Source: Gnetum montanum
Lineage: Eukaryota > Streptophyta > Gnetopsida > Gnetales > Gnetaceae
Direction: 5' to 3'
Assembly: GCA_015680685.1 (NCBI GenBank)
Contig: MNCI01013583.1
Location: forward strand, 315,889-379,888
Length of the DNA stretch: 64,000 nt
The translations under genes were made by a program, and so were the position numbers. Below the pieces are notes generated by a model, which was not told the DNA's origin, made no database searches, and saw nothing but the letters and a program-made list of their open reading frames with translations. Below, piece by piece: positions 1-11,100 of the stretch. Position 1 is the first letter of the stretch, and each line of letters opens with the position of its first letter.

Positions 1-365
1 GGTTAATAACCCTTAACTTGCTAGATGAAAATCAGCTAGTTGCCCTATCATCTAATGAGTTGCACAAAGCATTCAATAAATAACGTCATGACCTAAGGAT
101 TATGAAAGTTAAATATCAATTGGGAGATAAGGTTCTCTACTGGAATCCCACACATGTGCCACAACGTACTAAATTTCAAACACTGTGGGAAGGACCTTAT
201 ATTATTTATGCAACTTTTCCTTCAGGGGCCATGACAATATACAAACTTGAGAGCCCAGACAAAAAACTGTTGGTCAACGTACAACAAACTAAACCTTTCC
301 ATAAGCTTAGGACAACTAGTACACATGCTACCTCTATTGATGGACAACCTTGCTCACTATTTTAG
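1..365 (+). mobile_element. Ty3/Gypsy polyprotein 3' end (integrase C-terminal domain)
   Basis: Residues from 102 read YQLGDKVLYWN, then LWEGPYIIY and an LLVNVQQTKPFH tail. This is the GPY/F module at the end of Gypsy integrases. The element enters from outside the left edge, and only the last quarter of integrase is here. The frame closes at 363. Confidence 0.7.
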
Positions 366-1440
366 ATCTCCTCCTTCCAACTCAGTCATGAGGGAGATGG
401 CCACCTATGCTAACCATTTTAGGCCCTCAGTCCTTTTTGAATTTTTGTTTTACACATTCTTTCAACTTTTCTTATTTTTGTTTTACACCATTGTTCATGT
501 TTTTACTATTTCTTTGTTTGCTTAATTTATTTTAATCATCATCCAATAACTGCTCATGATGATAGATTACATTATATCATATTGATTGCTAATGTTTGGT
601 TTTTACCTTTGAATTATGATGTTGATATTAAGGTATGGTTCTTTTGGTAAAATAGGCAATAAGTCCACGTCGTCCACTCATCCATACAACTCTATGGTCT
701 CCTTTGGCTTGGAACCGTACAGTCCCTTTTTCTAAGTAAATTTATTAATGAATTGGTTGTTGGGTACTTTTCAAACCAAGGAAAGACTTAAGGGGATTCG
801 ATGCATTTGTGTTGGCCATTCTCTTGGGTGCTTGGATGCTTGAAATACGCATTTATTTTATTTTATTTTTTATGCATTTATTTTATTTTATACACTTTAC
901 ATTTATGTTATTAGCATAGCAATTCATTTTGATCAATTAAGCAAATCATTAAATTACACAACCACGACCACTTCGAGCATGCGTGTAATGCTTGGTAACC
1001 CAGTAACGATTAGCATTTGGTAATCCTAGCAGTGTTGCATTGGTTCAGGATATGTACAGCAAGTGGGAATGGATACTGGTGTTAGGATTAGTTAGAACTT
1101 AGTTAATTAGTTAAGTTAAATTAGTCACTTAGTTACCTCTCTCTTTCCCTATTAGCACAAGACATAAAAGATATAAAAATCATATGCCTCAAGCTTACTT
1201 AACCATACAATTGTGACATACAAGTAAGTTTGGGAAAACAATGATCAATCAACCCATCCTTGTTCCACAAGGGCACATGAACGCTTAGTCCTTGGAATTG
1301 AACCGAATCGTGCGTGAAACGCTCGTATTTGTATGGTTAAGCATAGGGGTACCTCGTCGCTTATTAGTATACTCTACACAATGCATAAACTCATCTCTCA
1401 CCAAATATACAATACCCCCAGAGACTCTTCCTCACTTACC
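366..1440 (+). repeat. Gypsy 3' untranslated region and LTR-related sequence
   Basis: Non-coding, AT-rich sequence. Positions 964-1380 match 39368-39895 (shared blocks CCACTTCGAGC, GGTTCAGG, AACCATACAA, GTAGGGGTACCTCG or close variants). Lying just 3' of the integrase end, it is best read as part of the 3' LTR. Exact LTR ends were not resolved. Confidence 0.6.
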
Positions 1441-3028
1441 TATATTTATTTTTAATTAAATATTTTTGAAAACCTAGAACAACAAACTGTGTAGAATCTT
1501 GTCTACCAAGTTTTAACTAAACCAAAAATGTCAAAGGTAGTAAAAAATTTTAGACTACATAGAGCTACTACTTTAACGGCAACTGATCCTTCAATACTTA
1601 AATAACCAAAATGTAAAGCTTCAATACGCATATCTTGTATTGGTAATAACTACAACATTTTCTGCATTTAACTATGCTACCATTACGACCTTTTGAGCTA
1701 CTTTAATTGTTTTTCATTCCTCAACATGCCTTGCCAATTCACATTTGGTCAAGTCTTTGTTTACCCAAATTTCATAAGGACACAAATGTTGATGATACTT
1801 CTAAATTAGCTCTTTAGCTTCTAAAGCACCAAATCTTACCCAAATAATGTAGAGTTTGTCACCCTTATTACCTACTTGCAAGGCATTTTTGATCGATTGT
1901 TTAGGGACAAACATCTTTTTTGTCATTAATTTTTTATTGTTTCTCATCTTCAATCTCATCTACTCCAACAAATCTAACATTTAAGGCCCTAGATTGCTTT
2001 TCATCTTGTTCTTTCAGTGCCTTAGAAATTGCTTTCTCCATGTTGGTATGCTCCAAATTACTTTGTCTCTCTTGATTTGCATCACTCTTTTCAACACACT
2101 CACCTTCAATATCATTTAGCCAATGCATGACCTTCTCATTTTGGCTAACAACTTTAGCCATTTCTACCCTAGGTTCAAATAATTTGCACAAAATATCTGT
2201 ATCTTATGCTTCTAACTTTTTATTTTAATCTTCCAGCCACATGATATGTGTGATTAGTTCCTCACCTAATGCAAACTTGGTCAATAGCAAATCCAAGTGA
2301 GCCTTGGGTATCTCTGTTGTTGGTGTGCTTGAGCCAGACTTGTGTTGAGATACCATAATGTAATCTCTATTGGATAGCGCACAAAATGTTGGATCTCACA
2401 GCTACCTATAGTGTATGCCACCGATACCCTTTGTTGCTCTTTGTGACTCTTTGGTGCCCTTTTCGTTGCTACCCTCTACTGTGTACTTATGTTTCTTCTT
2501 CAATGCCAATTTCTTCTTCGATGTCAACAATGAAATCACCATGCATTCCAACTGATACACTCCTAGAGGTCTCAACTATCAAGAACAATCCTTGTTAAAA
2601 ATTTTCTTACAAAATAAAACAATATCTAAAAATGTGTTGGATCAATAAATGAATTACCTAGTTTTACATGTTTACTATCATACTTTTGTAATTTATCTAT
2701 AGAATATATGTGTGGATACATGTATAATACATAGGTAGCTTGTTGGTAAGACTTTTGACTTCCATCTTGAACTCATATGGTCACCTCCAAAAGATTAGAC
2801 TGAAACATAGACAATTTACTTAAGAGATAACGATTGGTATGTAAGTGACCTTTGTCCAATAGATTCCTAATCCATGTGATTGTAAAAATAGTTCAATATT
2901 TTCATACAGGTTACTTTAAAATAATAGTTATAGTTTTTTAAAGATAATTGTGCTACTTTAATTTAAAAAGTACATTCATATAAAACTAAATGTATAAATT
3001 TGAGGTCCAAACAAAAATTACTTTGGAA
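1440..3028 (-). other. Unassigned interval with a decayed coding remnant
   Basis: On the minus strand 2191-1934 encodes a charged, coiled-coil-like stretch ending RALNVRFVGVDEIEDEKQ. After a frameshift, about 1915-1735 reads WVRFGALEAKEL and PYEIWVNKDLT. The pattern vaguely recalls the coiled coil plus RNA-binding layout of LINE ORF1 proteins, but I cannot assign it. The rest holds no gene I can support. Confidence 0.25.
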
Positions 3029-3033
3029 TTTAG

Positions 3034-3338
3034 TGTTAGGAAACAAATCAAGTGAAAAAAAATAATAGGAAAAAAAAGCACACATAGAACATAGAAAATT
3101 TTCATGGTTCAGTAAGATTGCTTCTAATTGACAACCACACTAGAGTTTCATTTTATATTTTGCATATGAGGGTTTCAGAACGTTACATAAATATGCATCA
3201 AGAAACTATTCGTAACGGAAATTGGCCCATGATCCAATAATTCAAGAGTTTCGAAACATTACATAAATATGCATTAAGAAACCGGTTGTAATCGAAACTG
3301 GCCCATGACCTAATAATCCAAATCAATCGACTCCAACA
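3034..3338 (-). repeat. Copia 3' LTR
   Basis: 305 bp, beginning TGTTGGAGTC on the minus strand and ending CCTAACA. It is similar along its length to 6974-7227 (shared GCACACATAGAACATAGAA, CACTAGAGTTTCATT, ACATAAATATGCATCAAGAA). An internal duplicated segment around TTACATAAATATGCAT makes it longer than the 5' LTR. Confidence 0.85.
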
Positions 3339-3353
3339 ATCTCCCACTTGGAA
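3339..3353 (-). other. Copia polypurine tract
   Basis: The minus strand reads CCAAGTGGGAGAT directly before the TGTTGG start of the 3' LTR. AAGTGGGAGATTGTTGG is the usual plus-strand priming site of plant Copia elements. Confidence 0.8.
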
Positions 3354-3551
3354 ATTGATATAAGGGAAAAAACTCTTGCAACTTTGCTTCTCCCATGTAC
3401 ACCATCAACTCCTAGTGCAACACCTCCTAATCACTAACCATGGAAGCCTACTAAGGTCATGCAGAGCCTCAACTTAGCAATGGTAACCACCATGGTCAAC
3501 ATGTCTATAGGGTTCTTTGACCCAGGAATCTTCCTCAATAGTAATGTCCCA

Positions 3552-3866
3552 TCATCTATCAACCCATGGATATGATGATACCTCAATTGAATGTGATCTA
3601 GAATGAAAAATTGGATTTCTAGCTAGATGTATAGCACTCTGACTATCACTAAAAAGCTTGTTGTTGTCTTGTGTCTTACCCAACTCTCTTAAAAGACCCT
3701 TCAACCAAATCATCTCCTTTTCAGCTTTTGATATAGCCATATATTCTACTTCTGTGGTTGAGAGAGCAACGTTCTTATGAAGTTGAGACATCCAACTCAT
3801 AGCAATACTACCCACAGTAAAATTATAACCAGTGGTGCTCTTCCTACTATCAAAATCACCTCCCAA
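3552..3866 (-). pseudogene. Copia RNase H domain remnant
   Basis: RKSTTGYNFTVGS, SWMSQLHKNVALSTTEVEY and SDSQSAIHLARNPIFHSRS are the standard Copia RNase H blocks. The upstream link to RT is disrupted. Confidence 0.85.
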
Positions 3867-4129
3867 ATCTACATTACAAAATCCCTATAGAGTAATGTTG
3901 CTACTTTTAAAATAAAGTATCATACTTGAAGTTCTTTTCAGATATCTTAGGAGCCACTTTACAACTTCCCAATGCTCCCTACCTAGATTAGACATGCACT
4001 TGCTAACAACTTCCACTACATGTGCTATGTTGGGTCCTCCTTAGGTATCTTCCACTACAAATCATAGCATACATCAAACTTTCAAATAATAAGGAGAAAA
4101 AACAATGTCCCTCTAACTTCTGACTCTTT

Positions 4130-4201
4130 AACTTTTGTAACAATCAACCTTTCAACTTTTATAACAGCTAACACTTCAACTTTTGTAATGGTCAACTCTT
4201 C
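4130..4201. repeat. 24-bp imperfect tandem repeat within Copia coding region
   Basis: Three consecutive 24-bp units follow the pattern AACTTTTRTAAYRNYYAAC. On the minus strand each encodes eight residues ending in KV. A fourth, weaker unit follows. The array sits where the middle of RT should be. Confidence 0.7.
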
Positions 4202-4274
4202 AACTTTCAAACCTTTAACTTCCAAGGAATGGGTGACCCTTCAACTTCCAAGGAATACAAAGGAATAGTAACAA

Positions 4275-4505
4275 CTAAAAAATAGAATTTAGGTCACCAT
4301 GCAAGAAAGTAGTTTTGACATCTAATTGCTCTAGATGCAAATCATCAGTAGCCACAATACTCAACATGAATCTAATGATAGTCAACTTGTCTACATGAGA
4401 GAAAATCTCTATGTAATCAATTCCTCTTTTCTGTTGGAAACCTTTAACTACTAACCTTGCTTTATATCTTTTGCTACCATCATGTTCTTCCTTGGCCTTG
4501 TACAC
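4275..4505 (-). pseudogene. Copia reverse transcriptase, N-terminal part
   Basis: RYKARLVVKGFQQKRGIDY, then FMLSIVATDDLHLEQLDVKT and FLHGDL, are the first RT blocks. The catalytic YxDD region is absent. Confidence 0.85.
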
Positions 4506-4736
4506 ACACTTATTCTACAATGCCCTCTTTTCTTTTGGCAACTTAGTCAATGTCCATGTCGTATTCTTCTAAAGTGACTTCATCTCATCTCTCATAGCCA
4601 ACTACCACTTAACACAATCTATCACCTGCATTGCTTCATCAAAACATTCTAATTCTTTAGCATTAGTCCAAAGTAAATAATGTAACAAGGGGGAGTACCT
4701 ATCTCTTGGCTTTGGTGTTTTAGCTGACCTTCTCAA

Positions 4737-5078
4737 CTAAGGCTCTGGTGTAACTATTTTAGACTCAACTTTAACTTCATCTTTAGCTATCCTGTTTCTA
4801 AGATTTTCTTGAATCCTTCCAACTACATCCCTCTTATATATCTCTTGCAATTCAACCTTCTCACTTTCCTTTTCTTGCTTTCCTACACTGTTAGATTCTG
4901 ACTCGGACTTGTCCTTATACACCACATGTTCATTAAAAGTGACATCCCTGTGCCTTAAAATTTTTTTATTTTGATAATCCCAAAAATGATAACCAAAATC
5001 ATAAGAACCATAGCCAATAAAATAACATTTCTTAACATTAGGGTCAAGTTTATCTTGGACATCAGAACCTAGGTGCAC
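4737..5078 (-). pseudogene. Copia integrase C-terminal/linker region
   Basis: DPNVKKCYFIGYGSYDFGYH and RHRDVTFNEHVVY match the conserved segment between integrase and RT. A charged linker follows. Confidence 0.75.
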
Positions 5079-5135
5079 ATATGATACACAACTAAAAACT
5101 TTTAAATGTGAAAAGTTTATTGCCTCTCTTGACCG

Positions 5136-5579
5136 TTACAACCTAGGTCCTCGATTTATGAAATAGGTTGCAATGTTGACTGCATCTACCAAAAACATCT
5201 TTGGTAGTCTAGAAGATATCCTAATGCTTCTAGCTCTCTCATTCAAAGTCCTAATCATTCTCTTAGCAACACCATTCTGCTTTGGTGTTCCAAGAATTGT
5301 CTTAATCATTCTGACCCCATTCTCAAAACAAAAAGCCTTGAACTCTAGACTATCATACTCCCCTCCATTATTAAACCTCAAACACTTAACTTTCAAACTA
5401 GTTTGGTTCTCCACTTCTACCTTCCACCTTTTAAATGTAAAAAACACATCAAATTTATTTTTAACAAAATAAACCCATACCTTTCTAGTGGAATTGTCAA
5501 TGAATGTGACATAATAACACGAGCCACCAAGGAAATTCACTAGGGCTAGTCCCCATACATCTGTATGTACCAATTCCAA
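5136..5579 (-). pseudogene. Copia integrase catalytic core remnant
   Basis: HTDVWGLA carries the first catalytic Asp. RFNNGGEYDS is where the second catalytic Asp is expected and shows Asn in the first position. TPKQNGVAKRMIRTLNERAR corresponds to the PQQNGVAER block with the catalytic Glu replaced by Lys. These changes would inactivate the enzyme. Confidence 0.85.
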
Positions 5580-6470
5580 CTTCTCGGTCTTTAATGTTCT
5601 TCCAACTTCTGAGAAACTAATTCTTTTCTACTTCCCATAAACACATCCTTCACATAAACCAACATCAATAGACTTCAAGTCCGGTAATCTTCCCTGTGAG
5701 GCTAACAACTTCATTCCCTTTTCACTCATGTGACCCAACCTTCAATGCCACAATGTTGACATTGATTTTGAATCAACCACTTGACATTGTGTCTATTTCT
5801 GAAGTGGTGTAGAATGTTCCCACCTTATTTCCCCAAGCAACGATCAGATTTCCTTTAATTATTTTCTAGGATCTACCTCCAAGTACTATATTGTACCCTT
5901 CAACATGTATTTGACCCATAGAAATAAGGTTTTTCTTTAAACCTGGAACATGTCTAACATTCCGTACCTTCAGTTGATTCCCGTGGGCAATCTTTATATC
6001 ACCCTTCCTTGCAATGTTCAATGGCTCATCATCTACAAGATAAACCTTTCCAACATTCCCAACAACATAGTTATTAAATAGTTCTTTAGGAGTAGAGTGA
6101 AACGATGCACTTGAATCAAGAATCTAAGATTCAATACCACTGTCCACACAACAAACTAGGGCATCAGCAATTTCTTCAGCAGCTACATTCACTGAATCAT
6201 CATCTTGATTTTTCTTTTTAATTGCAATTCCAATAGGTGACATTCTTGTGACCCTTGGATCGACTTCTTCCCTTGGACTTTAATTTTCCATGGCCTTGAT
6301 TCTATCCTTGCTAAAGGCTTCTACCTCTGCCTTCATTACTCAAGGCAAAACCCAAAGATTCACCTGACTTCCCTTCTACATATATCCTTACTAAGAATCA
6401 GATCTTAAACTCTAGACAACTTTAGTTTTTGATCTCTTGATGAACTACTAACTACAGTCACCATTGCAAA

Positions 6471-6957
6471 CTAGCTATCAAGCAGTGATGATAACAACTT
6501 CAATGCTTTGATTTCATCATCAAAGTCAATTTCTACAAAACTCGACTGACTCATGGTTACATTGAATTCATTGATGTGATTTGTAATCAATGCACCTTCA
6601 GACATCCTCAAATAGAATAATCGATGCATCAGATATACTTTGTTTGAGACAGATGGTTTCTCGTACATATCTAATAAGGCCTTCTTCAAACCCTAAGTAG
6701 TCTTTTTATTGATGATATTGAATGCAACATTTCGTGATAACGTCAAATGAATCATCCCAAGAGCCTAGCGATCTAACAATTCCCAATCCTCTTTGCTCAT
6801 ATGATCTAGCTTCTTCCCCAACAGTGGTTCGTGCAACTTCTTTTGGTTCAAATAATCTTTGATTTGCATTTTCCAGAACCCGAAGTCTATCCCATCGAAC
6901 TTGTCGATACTGACTTTCCCGTCCTTGGACACCATCACTCTCACTGATCCTTTGCAA
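6471..6957 (-). pseudogene. Copia gag remnant
   Basis: 6689-6471 reads LLDMYEKPSVSNKVYLMHRL and NHINEFNVTMSQ, the UBN2-type gag fold. 6957-6706 carries the gag N-terminus in another frame. The two are separated by a frameshift. Confidence 0.7.
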
Positions 6958-6960
6958 ACC

Positions 6961-6972
6961 TTGCGCTGATAC
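6961..6972 (-). other. Copia primer binding site (initiator Met tRNA)
   Basis: The minus strand reads GTATCAGCGCAA immediately after the 5' LTR, close to the canonical TGGTATCAGAGC site. Confidence 0.7.
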
Positions 6973-6973
6973 T

Positions 6974-7227
6974 AGTTAAGAAAAGAATCAAGGAAAAAAA
7001 AAATAAGAATAGAAAAAACAAGCACACATAGAACATAGAATTTTCGTAGTTTAGCAAGATCACCTCTAATTCACGATCACACTAGAGTTTCATTATATAT
7101 TTTGCATATTACAGTTACAAAAAAGTTTCGGAACATTACATAAATATGCATCAAGAAACCATCCGTAACCGATTGGCCAATGACCCAATAATCCCGATAA
7201 TCCAAATCAGTCGCCACATGACTAACA
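6974..7227 (-). repeat. Copia 5' LTR
   Basis: About 254 bp, beginning TGTTAGTCATG on the minus strand. It is homologous to the 3' LTR and followed by the PBS. The visible divergence between the LTRs suggests an old insertion. Confidence 0.85.
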
Positions 7228-7232
7228 TTTAG

Positions 7233-7960
7233 TTCAGTAGCAACCTATTCCTAATCCCTATTAATCTTATTATTTTTGAACATTCAAGCAATTGTTAGTC
7301 TTCTACAATATTTAAATTGTATATTATCCAATTTTCAATGAGCATAATCAAGGTCTAGGAGTGTCAACAACTTACAAAAATAAAAGATCATGAATTAGTA
7401 CCTTCATTCCTTGGGTATCTGATGTAGAATAAAGTTAATCCTTAGATAGGAAAAAAAGCTATTTATAAATGTTTATGAAGTGTATACAATAAATAATAAT
7501 GAACAAGTAGAAAACATTCCCTGTTTTGTTCAATTGCGGTGTAACTGTATTACTGTACTCGATATCACCAGGAGTGTGCCAAATAGGGGAAAACGGAAAC
7601 CATAATGCACAGTTTTTAATATTGATGCTCATAAACAGTTTCCCTCTTAATTTAACGAAGGGATCATACTCCTCGGAAAATGCCATTTAACAGGATCCTC
7701 ATTCATATTGTTCAAGACGGTTTTCTTATTTGTACATAATGATGATAAAAGGAGGATGTTTGTAGGCTCAAACATTTAAGAAGTGTTACATGACAAAAAA
7801 ATGCACACTTTTCGATATTGGCTATCATACAGATTCCTCAATATAAAGAAAGAAACGTGTTTCTCTAAAAACACAATATAATAACAATGCACATTCATTG
7901 CTTTCAAGACAGTTTGCCCTCCCTGTACATGATAATGGTAAAAGTTGTAGATTGACAAAA
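7233..7960 (-). other. 3' flank of ABC1K, probable 3' UTR, no other gene
   Basis: AT-rich sequence after the ABC1K stop. Two diverged copies of a block (TTCAAGACRGTTT, then TGTACATRATRATGRTAAAA) occur near 7719 and 7903. No convincing polyadenylation signal was identified. Confidence 0.3.
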
Positions 7961-8191
7961 CTAAGAATTCTCTTTGTAATGTTTATGCAAAAACTCTGAT
8001 GTTTTAAGCCATATAGCTTCAGGAATCTTGTGACGGTGGATCCTAGTCAAAGCATCTATAACATCAACAAAGAATGTCTGTACCTCTGACCGAGTTGCTA
8101 GATGAAGAAGCAAAGGTAACCATACCTCTGGTGCAGCCCTCACAGCTGTTGTGAAAGCTAGCAACCCTGCAGCTATTCTGTCAAGAAAATT
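7961..8191 (-). CDS. ABC1K terminal exon
   Basis: 76 codons and a TAG stop at 7961-7963. It begins NFLDRIAAGLLAFTTAV and ends HKHYKENS. The acceptor is CCTGCAG after a 123-bp intron. It closes the frame set by all upstream exons. Confidence 0.92.
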   Translation of the reverse strand, partial: NFLDRIAAGLLAFTTAVRAAPEVWLPLLLHLATRSEVQTFFVDVIDALTRIHRHKIPEAIWLKTSEFLHKHYKENS

Positions 8192-11100
8192 CTGCAGGAA
8201 ATCAAAGACTACTGAACTTCAACATCTATTGAACTCCATGCAGAATTTTCTTTAGTTCTTATAACATAAATAGGAATCATTATGGCACTAAAAAATTACA
8301 AATCTGCTGCATACCTGATCATTCTCTTGTTGACTGCTTTCATGTTGACCATGATGTTTGTTTGGCCTTTCATCGCCATTATTTTCCTCATTATGCTGTT
8401 GAGGTTTGGAACCATAAGTTACACTTTGCTGTTGAAAATAAGAAGATAGGCTATCACCGTAGATGGTTTTGAACAACCATACAGGAGTTTTATCATTGTT
8501 TGATGCCTCGGTATAATTTTGTGCCTCATGCACAGCTTCATGTTTTGCAGAATTGGTTTTCAAGGAAGTGGCACAGCCATAATCTCTCTCTTCCAAGACA
8601 GAATTTATTGCTTTGACAATGTCTTGAACTAGATAAATTCTCACTCTTTCTCCTTTCCCTGAAAATATGAACTCCAACAAATCTACAGTTGCAGCAGCAA
8701 CAGCCCGCATATCAAAAGAAAAACTCCATTTATTCAATCTCATTGCATCCATACTATCAGGACGTTTTGATCTATTGTCTTCAGCATTTTTGTCCACATC
8801 GACGGACTCGTCTGCGATTGCCATCACCTGAAAAAAGAATGTGTTAACGCAAAGGGTAATTCAATAATTTATGAACAATTTCAATGAAAAGTATATGCAT
8901 CTATAAATAATATAATTGATTAATTTCAAATGCATAATATAATTTATAACAAAAGCTTATCCTGAATTTCCGCAAAACCTGAATTCAATTACACAGCTTG
9001 AACATGCACACGTGATCAAGGGAAAATATTGATAAACTCGAAAGAGTAATTTAATTTCTTCACATTTTCATGTTCATTGCCACTGCAACTCAAACATGAT
9101 GCTTTTTCAGTTTGAAATGGCGGTTACATTATTAGACCATTGCCATCATCTTTATTTGTTTTAATGGAATTGGTGTTTTCCCTTTGATGGGCCTAGACGT
9201 CCCATGTTTCAAATAAAAGACACCCCCTCCCCCCTGAAACAGCCATTACAGACACCAAGGTAACCATGTACAAGGACAAGCTGCCCGCTCCTACGCGTAA
9301 ATAGCATCTCGTCAAGACCGGCGTTGCTCAGTATCAACAAATGTCATGGCCTATTGAAACTCCTTAGCTGCCTCTACCTTTCATGCATGTTCCTTCGGTG
9401 TCCTTGTCTTATCTAGATGCAACTAAGCCATTGTCCTTCTAATGTGTCTTCGCAACGCCATCAAAGTCATGCTGCAGAAAATACCCATAACCTGGTATGG
9501 GCACTTCCCGATCTACAACCACGACCGAACCTCCACTTGTGAGCTCGATCCAACCTACTCTACATCTCCATGGCCTCCCACTACTCTAGTTCCCACTGCT
9601 CTTGCTCCACCCTTTCCCTCTCAGCGCTACACTCTACCTCCTATCTAAGGTCCTCTCTGAGCTACTCAAAGAGTCCTCGAGTAATGCACAATTGGCCAAC
9701 TCTTGCAAATCCCAACACCTCTTGAGCTCTTTTTCTCGCTCAGCAAACTGATGCTCAGCCTAGCCCAATCGAAGCTCAAACTCCTGCTCCTAGGCTTCCC
9801 ACTTGGCTTCCCAGCCATACCTTTCCTCTTGCCTAGCCCAATCCACCACCTCCTCAATAACCTTAGTCTACATCTTGATCACCGCTCTTCTTGTAGCAAT
9901 GGCCGTCGCTTTGGCTATGGCTTTTTCCACCTTGAGTTCCTAAATTTTTGTTTGGGCATCTAGGACAGCCCTTTCTGGCAATTCTGACATGAGAGGCAAT
10001 TGCCCCCTTGTCAACCCTTCCGCCAACGGCCACAAATTAGACAATTAACTGTTAATTGATTTGATATTACCTTCCAAGTTAGCGAACTATAGGACCCCTT
10101 ATAACCAACCTCTAAATTTTCACTACAATATTTTTTCCAAAATTCTTGAAACATGCAAGATTACACTAGCAACTAATAAAGGTGTAACTCATTTTAATAG
10201 TGGGTTGATTATAGGCCTACGTTACCTCCTTGCTTCTTTGACCTTTACATGTTGAAGACTGTCTCATTTGTTTCAAATTCTATTTACAAACATCAATAGA
10301 TGTGGTTGAATGTAATCCTAATCATCTACTATGTTTTCATCAAACAAAATTATTTAATTTATAAATACTTCAAACAATTTCTACAGATCTAAAATATATA
10401 GGGTTCAACAACTTTGCCTATGCAAAAATTGTATTACCACTTTGCAAAGCTTGTCTACAAGAACTAGTTTTTGAAAAATGACCAAGACCATTCTCCTATA
10501 AATATAAGCCATCTCGCTTTCTACCATAGCTAATTGTCATCCCCATTCCCAATTTCTGAAAAACACAATAGAAAGATAGAATAGGACTCTACAATTTAGG
10601 TCTCTAGTAATTTTACTATGGACAAAAGGCTATTTGAAAACTTAAGCACATGAAGAATTAACAATGGTAGCAAACGATGTTTACAAAATAAAGTGGTAAT
10701 ACAATTTTTGCATAGGCAAAGTTGTTGAAGCCTATATATTTTAGATCCTTAGAAATTGTTTGAAGTACTTATAAATTAAATAATCTTGTTTGATGAAAAC
10801 ATTGAGGATGATTAGGATTACATTCAACCACATCTATTGATGTTGATTGTAAATAAAATTTGAAACAAATGAGACACAACTGTTTGTTGTTTTCTAGCTT
10901 ACTAAGTGATTGGAAATGATAGTCCTATGTTTTCAACATGTAATGGTCAAAAAAGGAAGGAGATAATGTAGGCCTATAATCAACCCACTATTAAAATCAG
11001 TATTCCCTAGGAGTTATGGATGTCAAACTTTTTAAAAACCCTAGCAGGGTTTTTCAAAGAATTCATTACTTTTGATCACTTTACCAATTCAATGGAAAGG

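Larger units (their letters stand above)
3034..7227 (-). mobile_element. Complete but decayed Ty1/Copia retrotransposon
   Basis: The element is bounded by LTRs that begin TGTTRG and is flanked on both sides by TTTAG (3029-3033 and 7228-7232), a perfect 5-bp target duplication. In minus-strand order it has 5' LTR, initiator-Met PBS, gag, integrase, RT and RNase H pieces, PPT and 3' LTR. That is the Copia order, with integrase before RT. Stops and frameshifts break every domain and most of RT is missing, so it cannot encode a working polyprotein. It lies downstream of the ABC1K stop. Confidence 0.9.

Noticed and set aside
2727-2790. tRNA-like sequence GTAGCTTGTTGGTAAGACTT
   Set aside because: Only an A-box-like stretch and a weak B box. 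No second copy in the window and no cloverleaf.
9442-9963. Plus-strand ORFs rich in Pro and Leu
   Set aside because: They are antisense shadows of the LINE H coiled coil, which aligns with copies B-D on the minus strand.
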